DNA of 64,000 nucleotides. It comes from Lachnospiraceae bacterium. Its GTDB lineage: Bacteria; Bacillota; Clostridia; Lachnospirales; Lachnospiraceae. Position numbers and translations under genes: made by a program. Below the pieces are notes generated by a model, which worked only from the letters and a program-made list of their open reading frames with translations, ran no database searches and was not told where the DNA came from. Shown here piece after piece: positions 35,839-45,030 of this stretch (its first letter is position 1; every line of letters starts with the position of its first letter). The stretch is from the NCBI GenBank assembly GCA_910575835.1, contig CAJTGB010000017.1, positions 1 to 64,000 on the forward strand, in the 5' to 3' direction.

Positions 35839-36465
35839 TCAGCGTACACAGGCAAGCACCTCTGTATAGATCTCTCTTCTCAATTCTTCACCCTCACGGA
35901 TCAGGGCTTCGGCCTTCTGATCCAACGTCTGCGCCCTCTCACGGTCCTTCATCATCTTTGTATTAATGAATATATTCAAAGACGCGCCTTCCAAAGCCGC
36001 CTGTGCAAACAGCACGCCGACACCCACGTCGCTGACTGCGATCCTGCTGCCTTTCCTGCCTAAGACTCTCAGATGGCGCATCGCTTCCAGCACAGTCTCC
36101 ATGATCTTGACCGGAACGATGCTCGCCTCATACAGAGCGGCCTCCATTACCTCTTCTTTCTTAGCCTTCTGCTCTGGCGTCTCCTTAGGAAGGCTATATG
36201 CCTTAGAGAGCGGCTCGAAGGCTTCGGCGTCCTGATCGATCAGATCCAGCAGACGATCCCTCAATGCCTCCAGGCACTTAAGACACTCTCTTATCTCCTC
36301 CTCTGCCTCTGCGTACCGCTTCTTCCCCGTTGTCAGATTCCCGACCATCATTCCAAGCGCGGCGGCATATGCGCCAACGGCGGCACATGCGCCGCCGCCG
36401 CCCGGAACCGGTTTTGATGAGGACAGATCATCTGTGAATTCCCCCAGGCTCTTTTCCCGCATCAT
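35839..36465 (-). CDS. fchA: FchA-type cyclodeaminase/cyclohydrolase
   Basis: 208 residues, all-helical FTCD_C family: SLGEFTDDLSSSKPVPGGGG at the N-terminus, ALGMMVGNLTTGKKRYAEAEEE and a C-terminal INTKMMKDRERAQTL segment. It converts 5,10-methenyl-THF to 10-formyl-THF (cyclohydrolase) or deaminates formimino-THF. Between glyA and folD on the same strand (41 bp and 63 bp gaps). Because the adjacent FolD lacks cyclohydrolase residues, this protein is the probable source of that activity. Confidence 0.93.
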   Translation of the reverse strand: MMREKSLGEFTDDLSSSKPVPGGGGACAAVGAYAAALGMMVGNLTTGKKRYAEAEEEIRECLKCLEALRDRLLDLIDQDAEAFEPLSKAYSLPKETPEQKAKKEEVMEAALYEASIVPVKIMETVLEAMRHLRVLGRKGSRIAVSDVGVGVLFAQAALEGASLNIFINTKMMKDRERAQTLDQKAEALIREGEELRREIYTEVLACVR

Positions 36466-36506
36466 AATCTGCAGTCCTCCTTTTCGAATCCTTTACACTC
36501 CGTTAC

Positions 36507-37754
36507 TTATGCATATAATGGGTACTTCTCGCAGATCAAATTCACCGCGCTCCGTATCTCATCCGCCTTCGTGTCAAAATCTGTCACCGTCATCCTGATA
36601 AGCTTCGCGACCGTCTTCATATCCTCTTCCTTAAGCCCTCTGGTGGTGACAGCCGGAGTTCCGATGCGGATGCCGCTGGTCACAAAAGGACTTGCCGGGT
36701 CGTTCGGCACCGCATTCTTATTAACCGTAATATATACCTCGTCCAGACGGTTCTGCAGTTCCTTTCCTGTAATACCCATATTCTGCAGATCTACCAGCAT
36801 CAGGTGATTGTCCGTACCGCCGCTCACAAGATCGAATCCCTCTTCCGTCATCGCCTGCGCAAGCGCCTTGGCATTCTTAACGACCTGTTCCTGATATGAC
36901 TTAAATTCCGGCTTCAAAGCCTCTCCAAAACATACTGCCTTCGCAGCGATAATATGCATCAGCGGCCCTCCCTGCGTTCCCGGGAAGATTGCCTTATCGA
37001 TCGCCTTCGCGTGCTCTTCCCTGCACAGGATGATGCCGCCCCTTGGCCCTCTTAAGGTCTTATGGGTGGTACTTGACACCACGTCCGCATAAGGAACCGG
37101 ACTCTGATGAAGCCCTGCTGCCACCAGGCCGGCGATATGGGCCATATCTACGAACAAGTATGCCCCGACCTCTTTGGCAATATCCGCAAAGAGGTCAAAA
37201 CGGATCTCCCTTGGGTATGCGGAGGCTCCTGCTACGATCATCTTCGGTCTGCATTCCCTTGCGATCTTCCTGATCTCGTCATAATCCAGGTACCCGTCGT
37301 CGTTCACATTATAAGGTACGAAATGATACAGAAGCCCCGACATATTGACCGGAGAACCGTGGGTCAGATGGCCGCCGTGAGCCAGGTTCATCCCCATCAC
37401 CGTATCGCCTGGCTGCAAAAATGCCTGATACACCGCGTTGTTGGCATTCGCACCCGAATGCGGCTGTACGCACGCATGATCGCACCCAAAGAGCTTCTTC
37501 ACTCTCTCGATCGCCAGATCCTCCAGAATATCCACATGCTCGCAGCCGCCGTAATACCGCTTCGCCGGATACCCTTCCGCGTATTTGTTCGTCGGCACCG
37601 TACCCATGGCCAGCATGACTGCCGGACTTACGACATTCTCCGAAGCGATCAACTCCAGATTCCTTCTCTGCCGGTTCAGTTCCAGATAAAGCGCGTCTCC
37701 GATCTCCTCGTCATACCCTTTAATATAATCCATAACATCTTGTACCATGTTCAT
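36507..37754 (-). CDS. glyA: Serine hydroxymethyltransferase
   Basis: 415 residues, full length. PLP Lys in [20 protein letters not shown]-terminal [15 protein letters not shown] and folate/substrate segment [18 protein letters not shown]. It interconverts serine plus THF and glycine plus methylene-THF, feeding FolD/FchA encoded directly downstream. Start ATG at 37754; an AAAGGAGGA SD lies upstream. A promoter (TTGCAT-18-TATAAT) is visible ~80-105 bp upstream, divergent from the XRE promoter. No glycine riboswitch was seen in the leader. Confidence 0.97.
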   Translation of the reverse strand: MNMVQDVMDYIKGYDEEIGDALYLELNRQRRNLELIASENVVSPAVMLAMGTVPTNKYAEGYPAKRYYGGCEHVDILEDLAIERVKKLFGCDHACVQPHSGANANNAVYQAFLQPGDTVMGMNLAHGGHLTHGSPVNMSGLLYHFVPYNVNDDGYLDYDEIRKIARECRPKMIVAGASAYPREIRFDLFADIAKEVGAYLFVDMAHIAGLVAAGLHQSPVPYADVVSSTTHKTLRGPRGGIILCREEHAKAIDKAIFPGTQGGPLMHIIAAKAVCFGEALKPEFKSYQEQVVKNAKALAQAMTEEGFDLVSGGTDNHLMLVDLQNMGITGKELQNRLDEVYITVNKNAVPNDPASPFVTSGIRIGTPAVTTRGLKEEDMKTVAKLIRMTVTDFDTKADEIRSAVNLICEKYPLYA

Positions 37755-37829
37755 TGCATCATCCTCCTTTTGTCAGACTCCTGTCATTTTTCGGCACATC
37801 AGGAATATCCTCCCAATGATTATCTCCCT

Positions 37830-37859
37830 ATTATATAACTATATTCTTTACCTATGCAA
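37830..37859 (-). promoter_or_regulatory. Promoter of glyA-fchA-folD
   Basis: On the minus strand TTGCAT (37859-37854), 18-bp spacer, TATAAT (37835-37830), ~75 bp before the glyA ATG. It is back to back with the XRE/DUF3169 promoter. Confidence 0.6.
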
Positions 37860-37896
37860 CAATTTTTATTTCTCATTTTATCTTCATTTCTTCATC

Positions 37897-37948
37897 TTGA
37901 CAAATAAAGTTGTCAATGCTATACTCTATTTGACAAATAAAGTTGTCA
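37897..37948 (+). promoter_or_regulatory. Promoter and twin operator of the XRE-DUF3169 operon
   Basis: TTGACA (37897-37902), 17-bp spacer, TATACT (37920-37925) is a near-consensus promoter. The 19-bp sequence TTGACAAATAAAGTTGTCA (itself an inverted repeat TGACAA/TTGTCA) occurs twice, at 37897-37915 covering the -35 and at 37930-37948 just after the -10, 33 bp apart. It is a textbook layout for autorepression by the HTH protein encoded next. Confidence 0.8.
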
Positions 37949-37993
37949 TCACAAACGACGTCGAAATACAATTTAAGAAAAGGAGGCGATCTA

Positions 37994-38206
37994 TTGGCAT
38001 TATTGAATTATCTGAAGGAATACCGTTCCAGAATGGGAATCAACCAGACAGAGCTTGGCAGGATGGCCGGCGTCTCCAGGCAGACCATAAGCCTGATCGA
38101 GAGAGGCGATTACTCACCGTCAGTAACGCTGGCATTAAAGCTTGCCAAGATCTGCCGGGTAACCGTAGAAGATATATTTGAATATTCAGAGGAGGAAGAC
38201 TCATGA
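37994..38206 (+). CDS. XRE-family small HTH regulator
   Basis: 70 residues from the TTG at 37994, which follows AAGGAGG with 7-nt spacing; an upstream TTG at 37943 would lie inside the operator and has no SD. The protein is almost only an HTH: YRSRMGINQTELGRMAGVSRQTISLIERG, then VTLALKLAKICRVTVEDIF and an acidic tail. It belongs to the short Clostridial XRE group partnered with DUF3169 membrane proteins. Its stop overlaps the next gene by 4 bp. It likely binds the two 19-bp sites upstream. Confidence 0.88.
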   Translation: MALLNYLKEYRSRMGINQTELGRMAGVSRQTISLIERGDYSPSVTLALKLAKICRVTVEDIFEYSEEEDS

Positions 38207-39000
38207 AAACTACTGACAAAAGTATAAAAAAGACAAATTCATACCTAAGAATGGGGATCATCATGCTGACATTCGCCGCGGTCGGCGCAGTTATAGGATT
38301 CGTGTTGATAAATATCCTGTACGGGAATATTAACGGCATCAAGACCGGATTCTCCGGTGCGGTGTCACAGATACAGCAGTTCATGGTTCCGCTCCTTTTG
38401 GCAATCATGGCAGTATCCGTCATCTATGGTGAAGTAAATCTTCATAAACTGAAGCTTATCGGCAAGATGATTCTTCAGACGGAAGACGAGGAATGCGACA
38501 AATGGGACTACGAAGAAGAAAAGACAGGCGCATGGGGCACCGCTGTCAACGTGCTGTCACAGATCGCATGTATTCTGGTGCTCGCCTCAGGATATTCTCT
38601 CAAATACATTGAGGATGAGCATCATGTAAATATGCTGGCAGCCTGCGTCATATTCCTGGCCTGCTATTCATACGACGGACTCTGGTCGGTACGCTTTGTC
38701 AAGACCATCCAGAACATCCATCCCGAGAAAAAGGGCGACCCGTCATCCAAAAATTTCCGCGAGCAATGGCTCCAAAGCTGCGACGAGGCAGAAAAAGAGA
38801 TCATCTATCAGAGCGCATACAAGTCATACTCCCGGACGAATCAATGGCTTCCTGCTCTGCTTGGAATTACCATGCTGGGACATCTGTTCTTTGATACAGG
38901 GATCATGGCGGTTATCACAACAGCCGCAATCTGGCTGATCGTTACAGTCTCCTACCTTCATTCCTGCGTGGTCTTAAAACGGGCAAAGCTCCGGGAATAA
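38203..39000 (+). CDS. DUF3169 family membrane protein
   Basis: 265 residues with membrane segments near 20-42, 60-80, 120-137, 145-160, 215-230 and 235-255. The overall layout matches the DUF3169 family, found almost always downstream of a short XRE regulator, as here (4-bp overlap). The function of the family is not established; roles in stress or antimicrobial response have been suggested. It ends 28 bp from the convergent MATE gene. Confidence 0.75.
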   Translation: MKTTDKSIKKTNSYLRMGIIMLTFAAVGAVIGFVLINILYGNINGIKTGFSGAVSQIQQFMVPLLLAIMAVSVIYGEVNLHKLKLIGKMILQTEDEECDKWDYEEEKTGAWGTAVNVLSQIACILVLASGYSLKYIEDEHHVNMLAACVIFLACYSYDGLWSVRFVKTIQNIHPEKKGDPSSKNFREQWLQSCDEAEKEIIYQSAYKSYSRTNQWLPALLGITMLGHLFFDTGIMAVITTAAIWLIVTVSYLHSCVVLKRAKLRE

Positions 39001-39027
39001 GAGATCCCGAAGCTTCGCATCAAAGAA

Positions 39028-40401
39028 TCATGCGCTGATACCATAGGCCTTCCTGTCGGACAGCGTCACTCTGTGGAATGTAATTACGAATAAGATTCCC
39101 TTCGCCACCGACGACAGGGTCAGCGCCCACCAGATTCCGTTTAAGGCCAGCGGCGTCATGGACAGCATGACCGCAAGCGGCACTCTGGAACCGGTGAGAA
39201 GGATGCTGATGATACTGCAGAGCTTAGTCCTGCCAAGCCCGGACAAAGCTCCGACAGTCATCAGCTCCACACACATGAATGCCTCGCTGATTCCCACGAT
39301 CATCAGATAATCTATGGATATGGAGACGACCTCGGCCTCATGGAAGAAGATCCGGGAGATCGGCCCCGGAAGCAGGAGGAAGACCAGCATGATCAGGCTG
39401 CCCCATACCGCGATAGTCCCAAATGAGATCCAATACCCCTTCCTCACACGCTTCATCTGCTTCGCGCCGTAATTCTGTGCTGCAAACGCATTGATCGCTG
39501 CAGCGAATCCGTCCGCGGTATTCCAGGACACGGCTTCCACCTGGCCGCCCACACGCTGTACCGCAACGGCTCCCGGCCCGAACACTGCTACCATCCGGGT
39601 AAGCACCATAGAGATCCCGCAGTACACCGTCCCCTGTATAGCCGTGGGAAGCCCGATTCGGAACACACCGCTGTAGAACTTGCGCTCCACCGGATCCTGC
39701 ATCCGCATCCCCGTCAGTATGTTGTCCGAATTATGCGCCTTCCACGCACCGACGATCATCACCAGCATAACGATGAACTGGGCGATAACCGTGGCCATGG
39801 CCGCCCCCAGCACCTCCAGCCTCGGAAACGGGCCGATTCCAAGGATCAGGACCGGATCTAAGATCATATTGATGATCAGTCCGATAAAATTAGCCAAAAG
39901 AGGCGTCTTCGAATCTCCCTGCGCCGTATATATCCCGGTCAGCACCACCGTCATATATGAAAATATCACGAGTCCGCAGGTCACCCTCATATAAGTCTGG
40001 GCATACCGGACCGTCTGCGCATCGCCAAGGCGGAACAATGACACCAGACCCTCTGTAAAGCTTACGCTGAAAAACGCAAACAGCACCCCAAACAATAGCG
40101 TAAGCTTAAGAGCCGCACGGGCATATTCTCCCGCTTCATCCTTCCTGCCGCGGCCGAACGACTGGGCGACATTGACCTGGGCGCCCATCCTTGTCAGAGA
40201 CGACAGGCCTTGCGAGAGCCACACATACATCCCCCCAACGCCTACCCCCGCCACTGCTTTCGAACCAAGAAGCCCGATCCATGCCATATCCGTAATACTG
40301 TAAACAGTGTTTAAGAAAGACGATGCCATGATCGGCATCGCCAACGCTACCAATGACCTTAAGATCGGTCCTTCCGTCAAACATACCTGCCTGTTCTTCA
40401 T
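39028..40401 (-). CDS. MATE-family multidrug efflux protein
   Basis: 457 residues with 12 membrane segments. MATE motifs: LVALAMPIMASSFLNTVYSITDMAWIG at the N-terminus, QVNVAQSFGRGRKDEAGEYAR and the internal repeat VQRVGGQVEAVSWNTADGFAAAINAFAAQNYGAKQMKR. Exports cationic compounds with Na+ or H+ antiport. Start ATG at 40401 after GGAGAG. An extended -10 (TGTTATAAT) lies ~40 bp upstream. Divergent from the ABC/two-component operon, so both may share control. Confidence 0.92.
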   Translation of the reverse strand: MKNRQVCLTEGPILRSLVALAMPIMASSFLNTVYSITDMAWIGLLGSKAVAGVGVGGMYVWLSQGLSSLTRMGAQVNVAQSFGRGRKDEAGEYARAALKLTLLFGVLFAFFSVSFTEGLVSLFRLGDAQTVRYAQTYMRVTCGLVIFSYMTVVLTGIYTAQGDSKTPLLANFIGLIINMILDPVLILGIGPFPRLEVLGAAMATVIAQFIVMLVMIVGAWKAHNSDNILTGMRMQDPVERKFYSGVFRIGLPTAIQGTVYCGISMVLTRMVAVFGPGAVAVQRVGGQVEAVSWNTADGFAAAINAFAAQNYGAKQMKRVRKGYWISFGTIAVWGSLIMLVFLLLPGPISRIFFHEAEVVSISIDYLMIVGISEAFMCVELMTVGALSGLGRTKLCSIISILLTGSRVPLAVMLSMTPLALNGIWWALTLSSVAKGILFVITFHRVTLSDRKAYGISA

Positions 40402-40439
40402 CTCTTCTCTCCTGTCTTTCCAGAATTTATCCTTTATGG

Positions 40440-40448
40440 ATTATAACA
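40440..40448 (-). promoter_or_regulatory. Extended -10 element of the MATE gene
   Basis: TGTTATAAT on the minus strand (40448-40440) matches the TGnTATAAT extended -10; no good -35 is present. Confidence 0.45.
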
Positions 40449-40513
40449 GATATTACATATTTAATCTACTTCAATCTGCACAAACCGTCTGCATAAACCA
40501 GACTATTTTCTGC

Positions 40514-40542
40514 TTTACCTGTTATGCTGTGCATGGTATAAT
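40514..40542 (+). promoter_or_regulatory. SigA-type promoter of the plus-strand ABC operon
   Basis: TTTACC (40514-40519), 17-bp spacer, TATAAT (40537-40542) with an extended -10 TGG immediately before. It precedes the ABC-2 ATPase start by ~60 bp and probably drives genes to 47972, which show short gaps or overlaps throughout. Confidence 0.75.
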
Positions 40543-40604
40543 ATTGGGCGTAACCAGACCGGCTTGGCAAGATATGCGAATATAACTACCAGGAGGAAGC
40601 AAGA

Positions 40605-41393
40605 ATGATTACGATGGAACATGTATGCAAGTCGTACAAGATTGCAAAAAGGAACGCCGGCTTCGGCGAAGCCGTAAAAGCGCTGTTTCACCGGGATTAC
40701 GAGGTGATCCATGCACTGAAGGATGTGAATTTTACCATCAGCGACGGAGAGATAGTAGGATACATCGGCCCGAACGGAGCCGGGAAGAGCTCCACGATCA
40801 AGATTCTAAGCGGAATATTGACGCCTGATTGCGGAACTGTTCTTGTAGACGGAAGGGATCCCTTCAAGAACCGGATCAAACACGTGAAGGAGATCGGAGT
40901 CGTGTTTGGCCAGCGCTCTCAATTATGGTGGGATGTTCCGGTCATAGATTCCTTTGAATTGCTGAAGGATATCTATTCAATCCCCGATTCCCATTACAGA
41001 CAAAGCCTTGAAGAATTGACCGAATTGCTGGACCTTTCGGAGTTAATGCGCTCTCCGGCAAGACAGCTTTCTCTCGGACAGCGGATGCGCTGCGAGATCG
41101 CCGCTTCCCTTCTTCACCGACCGAGGATCTTATTTCTCGACGAACCCACCATCGGGCTTGACGCCGTATCTAAGCTTGCCGTTCGGAACTTTATCTTAGA
41201 ACTGAACAAGACCCGCGGCACCACCGTGATACTGACCACCCATGACATGCAGGATATCGAAGCGCTTGCAAGCCGTATCATCCTGATCGGCAAGGGACGG
41301 ATCCTCTTAGACGGCACACTGGACGACATCAGACGGGGCGGCGACAATATCGATGAGACGGTAGCTGAACTATACCGTACATACAACATCTAA
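40605..41393 (+). CDS. ABC-2 type transporter ATP-binding protein (trio 1)
   Basis: 262 residues. Walker A GPNGAGKSSTIK, Q-loop VVFGQRSQLWWDVPV, signature LSLGQRMRCEI, Walker B ILFLDEPTIGLD and switch His in TTHDMQD. The FGQRSQLWWD segment is typical of ATPases paired with DUF990-type permeases, which follow as two genes. A second copy of this trio lies at 51894-54400. RBS AGGAGG before the ATG at 40605. Substrate unknown. Confidence 0.93.
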   Translation: MITMEHVCKSYKIAKRNAGFGEAVKALFHRDYEVIHALKDVNFTISDGEIVGYIGPNGAGKSSTIKILSGILTPDCGTVLVDGRDPFKNRIKHVKEIGVVFGQRSQLWWDVPVIDSFELLKDIYSIPDSHYRQSLEELTELLDLSELMRSPARQLSLGQRMRCEIAASLLHRPRILFLDEPTIGLDAVSKLAVRNFILELNKTRGTTVILTTHDMQDIEALASRIILIGKGRILLDGTLDDIRRGGDNIDETVAELYRTYNI

Positions 41394-41420
41394 ATGGGAA
41401 TATCACAGAGGATTGCGGAC

Positions 41421-42224
41421 ATGAAAAAATATTTATCTTTCTTTCGGCTAAGGTTCACCATGAACCTTCAATACAGGGCGGCCGCTTTTGGCGGAGTCGC
41501 GACCCAGTTTGCATGGGGATTCATGGAGATCATGATATTTGCGGCATTCTACCGGGCGGATGAGAATGCCTTCCCCATGAGTTTGGCATCCACAGCCTCC
41601 TATCTATGGCTTCAGCAGGCGTTTCTCGCCCTTTTTGCCACATGGATGACAGAGCAGGAGATCTTTGACACCATCGTAAACGGAAATATTGCATACGAGC
41701 TATGCCGTCCGGTCGATATCTACGGCATGTGGTTTTCCAGAAGTATCGCCACGCGTTTATCACGGGCAGTATTAAGATGCTTCCCTATTCTGATCGTAGC
41801 GGCGTTCCTGCCCTATCCTTACGGAATCTGCGCACCTGCAGGCCCGAAGCATTTTATCCTGTTTTTGATCACGCTGCTCTTAGGACTGGCAATGACCGTT
41901 TCCTTCTGTGTGCTGATCTATATACTGGCCTTTTTTACCATATCGCCTGTCGGACTTCAGATGATATTTACTTCCATGACGGATTTTTTTGCCGGAGCGC
42001 TGATCCCTCTCCCCTTCTTCCCGGCAAAGCTGCAGACGGTCATGGAGCTTTTGCCCTTTGCCGCCATGCAGAATGTTCCTCTTCGGATCTACAGCGGAAG
42101 CATGAGCGGTCACGAGATGCAAAAGGCAGTTTTTCTGCAGATATTCTGGCTGATCGTTGTCACAGCTGCAGGGAAGATGCTCTGTCGTGCGGCGCAAAAG
42201 CGTGTGACTGTACAAGGAGGTTGA
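41421..42224 (+). CDS. ABC-2 permease, DUF990-like (trio 1, subunit A)
   Basis: 267 residues from the ATG at 41421 (MKKYLSFFRLRF); an in-frame ATG at 41394 has no SD, whereas GAGG lies 9 nt before 41421 and the paralogue at 53539 also begins MKKYLAYIRCGF. Six membrane segments; a cytoplasmic EQEIFDTIVNGNIAYELCRPVDIY motif and ISPVGLQMIFTSMTDFFAGALIPLPFFP are characteristic. Forms a heteromeric channel with the next permease and is driven by the ATPase upstream. Confidence 0.85.
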   Translation: MKKYLSFFRLRFTMNLQYRAAAFGGVATQFAWGFMEIMIFAAFYRADENAFPMSLASTASYLWLQQAFLALFATWMTEQEIFDTIVNGNIAYELCRPVDIYGMWFSRSIATRLSRAVLRCFPILIVAAFLPYPYGICAPAGPKHFILFLITLLLGLAMTVSFCVLIYILAFFTISPVGLQMIFTSMTDFFAGALIPLPFFPAKLQTVMELLPFAAMQNVPLRIYSGSMSGHEMQKAVFLQIFWLIVVTAAGKMLCRAAQKRVTVQGG

Positions 42225-42228
42225 TCGT

Positions 42229-43026
42229 ATGACGCAGAAGATCGCAGCCGTCCGTCTCTATTGCCGCTATGTATCCATCAACATCCGCTGTAAGATGCAG
42301 TATAAGACTTCCTTTTTCCTGACCGCGTTCGGGCAATTCCTGGTATCTTTTACCGCCTTTCTCGGAATCTTCTTCATGTTCCAGAGATTCTCCAGGGTAG
42401 AAGGCTTCACTTACAGCGAGGTGCTGCTGTGCTTTGCGGTAATGCTGATGGAATTCTCCCTGGCGGAGATGTTTGCCAGGGGATTCGACAGATTCTCGAA
42501 GATAGTAAAAAGCGGGGAGTTCGACAGAATATTGGTACGTCCTCAGAATGAGATCATTCAGGTATTGGGAAGCGAATTCGAGCTCACCCGGTTCGGCAGA
42601 ATACTGCAGGCCGTCATGATGTTCATATACGGGATAGCCAAGAGCGGCGTTGCCTGGAACTTCTCTAAGGTCCTCACCGTCATCTTCATGCTGATCGGCG
42701 GAACCGCGGTCTTTACCGGGCTGTTCCTGATCTATGCCGCACTGTGCTTCTTTACGTTGGAGAGTCTGGAGATTATGAATATATTTACGGACGGTGCCAG
42801 AGAATTCGGCAAATATCCCATGGGCGTATACGGAGAGAAGATGCTGTTGTTTACGACCTTCTTCATTCCTTACGCACTGATCCAGTATTATCCCCTGCTG
42901 TATATACTGGGGCGCAGTACGAACCGCCTCCTGATGTTCCTGCCCCTTTTGGCATGCTGGTTTTTGATCCCCGCCCTTCTATTCTGGAAATTCGGCGTAA
43001 GGCACTACAAATCCAGCGGCTCCTGA
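42229..43026 (+). CDS. ABC-2 permease, DUF990-like (trio 1, subunit B)
   Basis: 265 residues, six membrane segments. Motif FDRFSKIVKSGEFDRILVRPQNEIIQVLGSEF mirrors the RPxD segment of the partner permease. Starts 4 bp after the first permease with GGAGG before the ATG. The protein is similar in length and layout to the permease at 51894-52697. It completes an exporter of unknown substrate. Confidence 0.85.
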   Translation: MTQKIAAVRLYCRYVSINIRCKMQYKTSFFLTAFGQFLVSFTAFLGIFFMFQRFSRVEGFTYSEVLLCFAVMLMEFSLAEMFARGFDRFSKIVKSGEFDRILVRPQNEIIQVLGSEFELTRFGRILQAVMMFIYGIAKSGVAWNFSKVLTVIFMLIGGTAVFTGLFLIYAALCFFTLESLEIMNIFTDGAREFGKYPMGVYGEKMLLFTTFFIPYALIQYYPLLYILGRSTNRLLMFLPLLACWFLIPALLFWKFGVRHYKSSGS

Positions 43027-43067
43027 CACGCAGCTTTGACAATTTTTTACCAGGAAAGGCCGTTAAA

Positions 43068-43739
43068 ATGATTCATATTTACTATACGGAAGATGATAAT
43101 TCTATTGCCGGGACCGTCCGTGAATTCCTTGGGATGCACGGATATAAGGTCTCTATACTGCCTACGGTCGCTGAGACGAAGCAGGCTCTTCGGCGTATGT
43201 GCCCGTCGCTGATCCTGATAGACTGGAACATGCCGGACGGAAACGGCAGCCGGCTATGCCGCTGGATCCGCGCCAATTTCAAGGATCTTCCGATCATCTT
43301 CCTTACGGTCCGCAACGACTCCCGGGATATCGTCTCTGGATTCGAAACCGGTGCGGACGATTATGTAACAAAACCTTTTGAGCTGGAAGTTCTGCTGTCC
43401 CGCATCACCGCCTTGCTGCGGCGAACCGGAGACGTCTTGGGCCGGTATCTGTCCTGCGGAGCTGTATCGCTGGACAGGCAGAAGATGCAGGTTTTCTGCG
43501 ATGCGCAGGAGATCCGTCTAAGCCCGTCCGAATATCAGGTCCTCCTGTATCTGCTGCAGAACAAAGGCAGAACCGTGACAAGGCAGAATTTGCTGGAAAG
43601 CGTCTGGGACATCCGCGGTAACTATGTCAATGACAATACTCTCACCGTCACCATGAAACGCCTGCGCAAGAAGCTATCTCAGCCGTCTTACCTCAAAACA
43701 GTCCGAAGCATCGGCTACCGAATGGAGGATCCGATATGA
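43068..43739 (+). CDS. OmpR-family response regulator
   Basis: 223 residues from the ATG at 43068 (MIHIYYTEDDNSIAG), which follows AGGAAAGG; the frame is open far upstream inside the permease gene, but that is not coding. Receiver with EDD, phosphoacceptor in LILIDWNMPDGNG, Thr in FLTVRND and KPF. C-terminal winged helix (RLSPSEYQVLLYLLQNKGRTV ... LTVTMKRLRKKL). The sensor kinase follows with a 4-bp overlap. Probably controls the flanking ABC transporters. Confidence 0.92.
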   Translation: MIHIYYTEDDNSIAGTVREFLGMHGYKVSILPTVAETKQALRRMCPSLILIDWNMPDGNGSRLCRWIRANFKDLPIIFLTVRNDSRDIVSGFETGADDYVTKPFELEVLLSRITALLRRTGDVLGRYLSCGAVSLDRQKMQVFCDAQEIRLSPSEYQVLLYLLQNKGRTVTRQNLLESVWDIRGNYVNDNTLTVTMKRLRKKLSQPSYLKTVRSIGYRMEDPI

Positions 43740-44995
43740 ATAAGAAGAAAACTATCCTGATACCGACCGGGCTTGCACTGGCGGCAAGCCTGTTTGCCGC
43801 CGCCGTGACAGCCCTGCTGCTGACCGATTATTACAGCCGCGCATATTTTCAGGATTTAGGAGCGGTCTGCCAGGCTATCCTGAACGGGGATCCTGGTGCA
43901 GAGACGAAGCTTGCCGTGCTATCCGCTTTAAAAGGATATACGGACCGCCCTGTACTTCTGGAGGACGAGAATATACTTCTGTCTTTCGGCTATGAACCCT
44001 CGCATTTCTTACATTCTGCCGTCCTTGGCAGCCGTGTGTTTGTAATTGCCGGTTTTTTAACCGGTGGAATACTGTTTCTCGCCGCTCTCCTTGTCCAGAA
44101 GCAAAAAGAGACCGCCTCCATAAGCTCCCTGACTGATTACCTTAAAAAAGTAAATACCGGAAAATACAGCATCCTCGAAGCTGCAGGCGAAACAGAGTAT
44201 TCCAAGCTGCAGGATGAGATCTGCAAGACGGTGACCGAACTTCGGCAGACCAGAGACGCCGCGTTAAGAGCCAGGAAGCATTTCGCGGATAATCTGTCTA
44301 ACATCGCCCATCAGATCAAGACTCCCATCACTTCTATCTCCCTGTCCGCTCAGATGATGCGCTGCAGTCCGTCCCCCGGACACTTAGAGCAGATCCGGCT
44401 TCAGCTTCAACGGCTGACCCATCTGTCAGAATCCCTGCTGACGCTGTCCGGTATCGAATCCGGGACATTTACCCTGGTAAGACGCAATATCGGCGTCTAT
44501 ACCCTTCTGATGCTTGCAGCCGATCATCTTCAGGAATTATTCTCCAGGGCCGATATCTCCTTCCAGACAGAATGCTCTGACACAGCGGCAGACCAATCCG
44601 AAGGTTCTGATTCCATAAGCATTTGCGCCGATCCGGAATGGACGATGGAAGCCCTCCTAAATCTCCTTAAAAACTGTCTGGAGCATACTCCGCCCGGCGG
44701 GACTGTCCGCTGCTCCTACGGACAGAATCCCCTCTATACACAGATTCGGATATGGGACACCGGAAGCGGATTCGCCGCAGAAGACCTTCCCCGTCTATTT
44801 GAAAGATTCTACCGCGGAAGGAACAGGAAGACCGGCGGGATCGGGATCGGCCTGTCTATCGCCAAAGCGATCATTGAGGGCCAGAACGGAACGATCATTG
44901 CATATAATCTGCCAGACGCCGGCGCTTGTTTTGATATTCATTTTTATAAAGACGCTATAGAGCAGTCACCGAGTTGTCACTTTCCTCTGGTATAA
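43736..44995 (+). CDS. Sensor histidine kinase
   Basis: 419 residues. Two membrane segments (~8-30 and ~102-122) flank an extracellular region of ~70 residues. H-box FADNLSNIAHQIKTPITSISLSA, N-box ALLNLLKNCLEHT, G1 WDTGSGFAAEDL, F-box and G2 GIGIGLSIAKAII. The layout resembles VanS/BceS-relatives with a small sensor domain. Translationally coupled to the OmpR regulator upstream; the FtsX-type ATPase starts 35 bp downstream. Confidence 0.92.
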   Translation: MNKKKTILIPTGLALAASLFAAAVTALLLTDYYSRAYFQDLGAVCQAILNGDPGAETKLAVLSALKGYTDRPVLLEDENILLSFGYEPSHFLHSAVLGSRVFVIAGFLTGGILFLAALLVQKQKETASISSLTDYLKKVNTGKYSILEAAGETEYSKLQDEICKTVTELRQTRDAALRARKHFADNLSNIAHQIKTPITSISLSAQMMRCSPSPGHLEQIRLQLQRLTHLSESLLTLSGIESGTFTLVRRNIGVYTLLMLAADHLQELFSRADISFQTECSDTAADQSEGSDSISICADPEWTMEALLNLLKNCLEHTPPGGTVRCSYGQNPLYTQIRIWDTGSGFAAEDLPRLFERFYRGRNRKTGGIGIGLSIAKAIIEGQNGTIIAYNLPDAGACFDIHFYKDAIEQSPSCHFPLV

Positions 44996-45030
44996 TTAAA
45001 TTGTATGACGTTCGAAAGGAGACAGCAATT

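Noticed and set aside
34918-36063. 381-codon plus-strand frame opposite folD/fchA
   Set aside because: Spans two well-recognised minus-strand genes and has no family similarity.
37755-37829. Glycine riboswitch in the glyA leader
   Set aside because: The leader is short and lacks the paired aptamer core; only a promoter and SD are visible.
42744-43067. N-terminal extension of the OmpR regulator frame
   Set aside because: It overlaps the permease gene in another frame and does not resemble a regulator; the ATG at 43068 opens the receiver domain.
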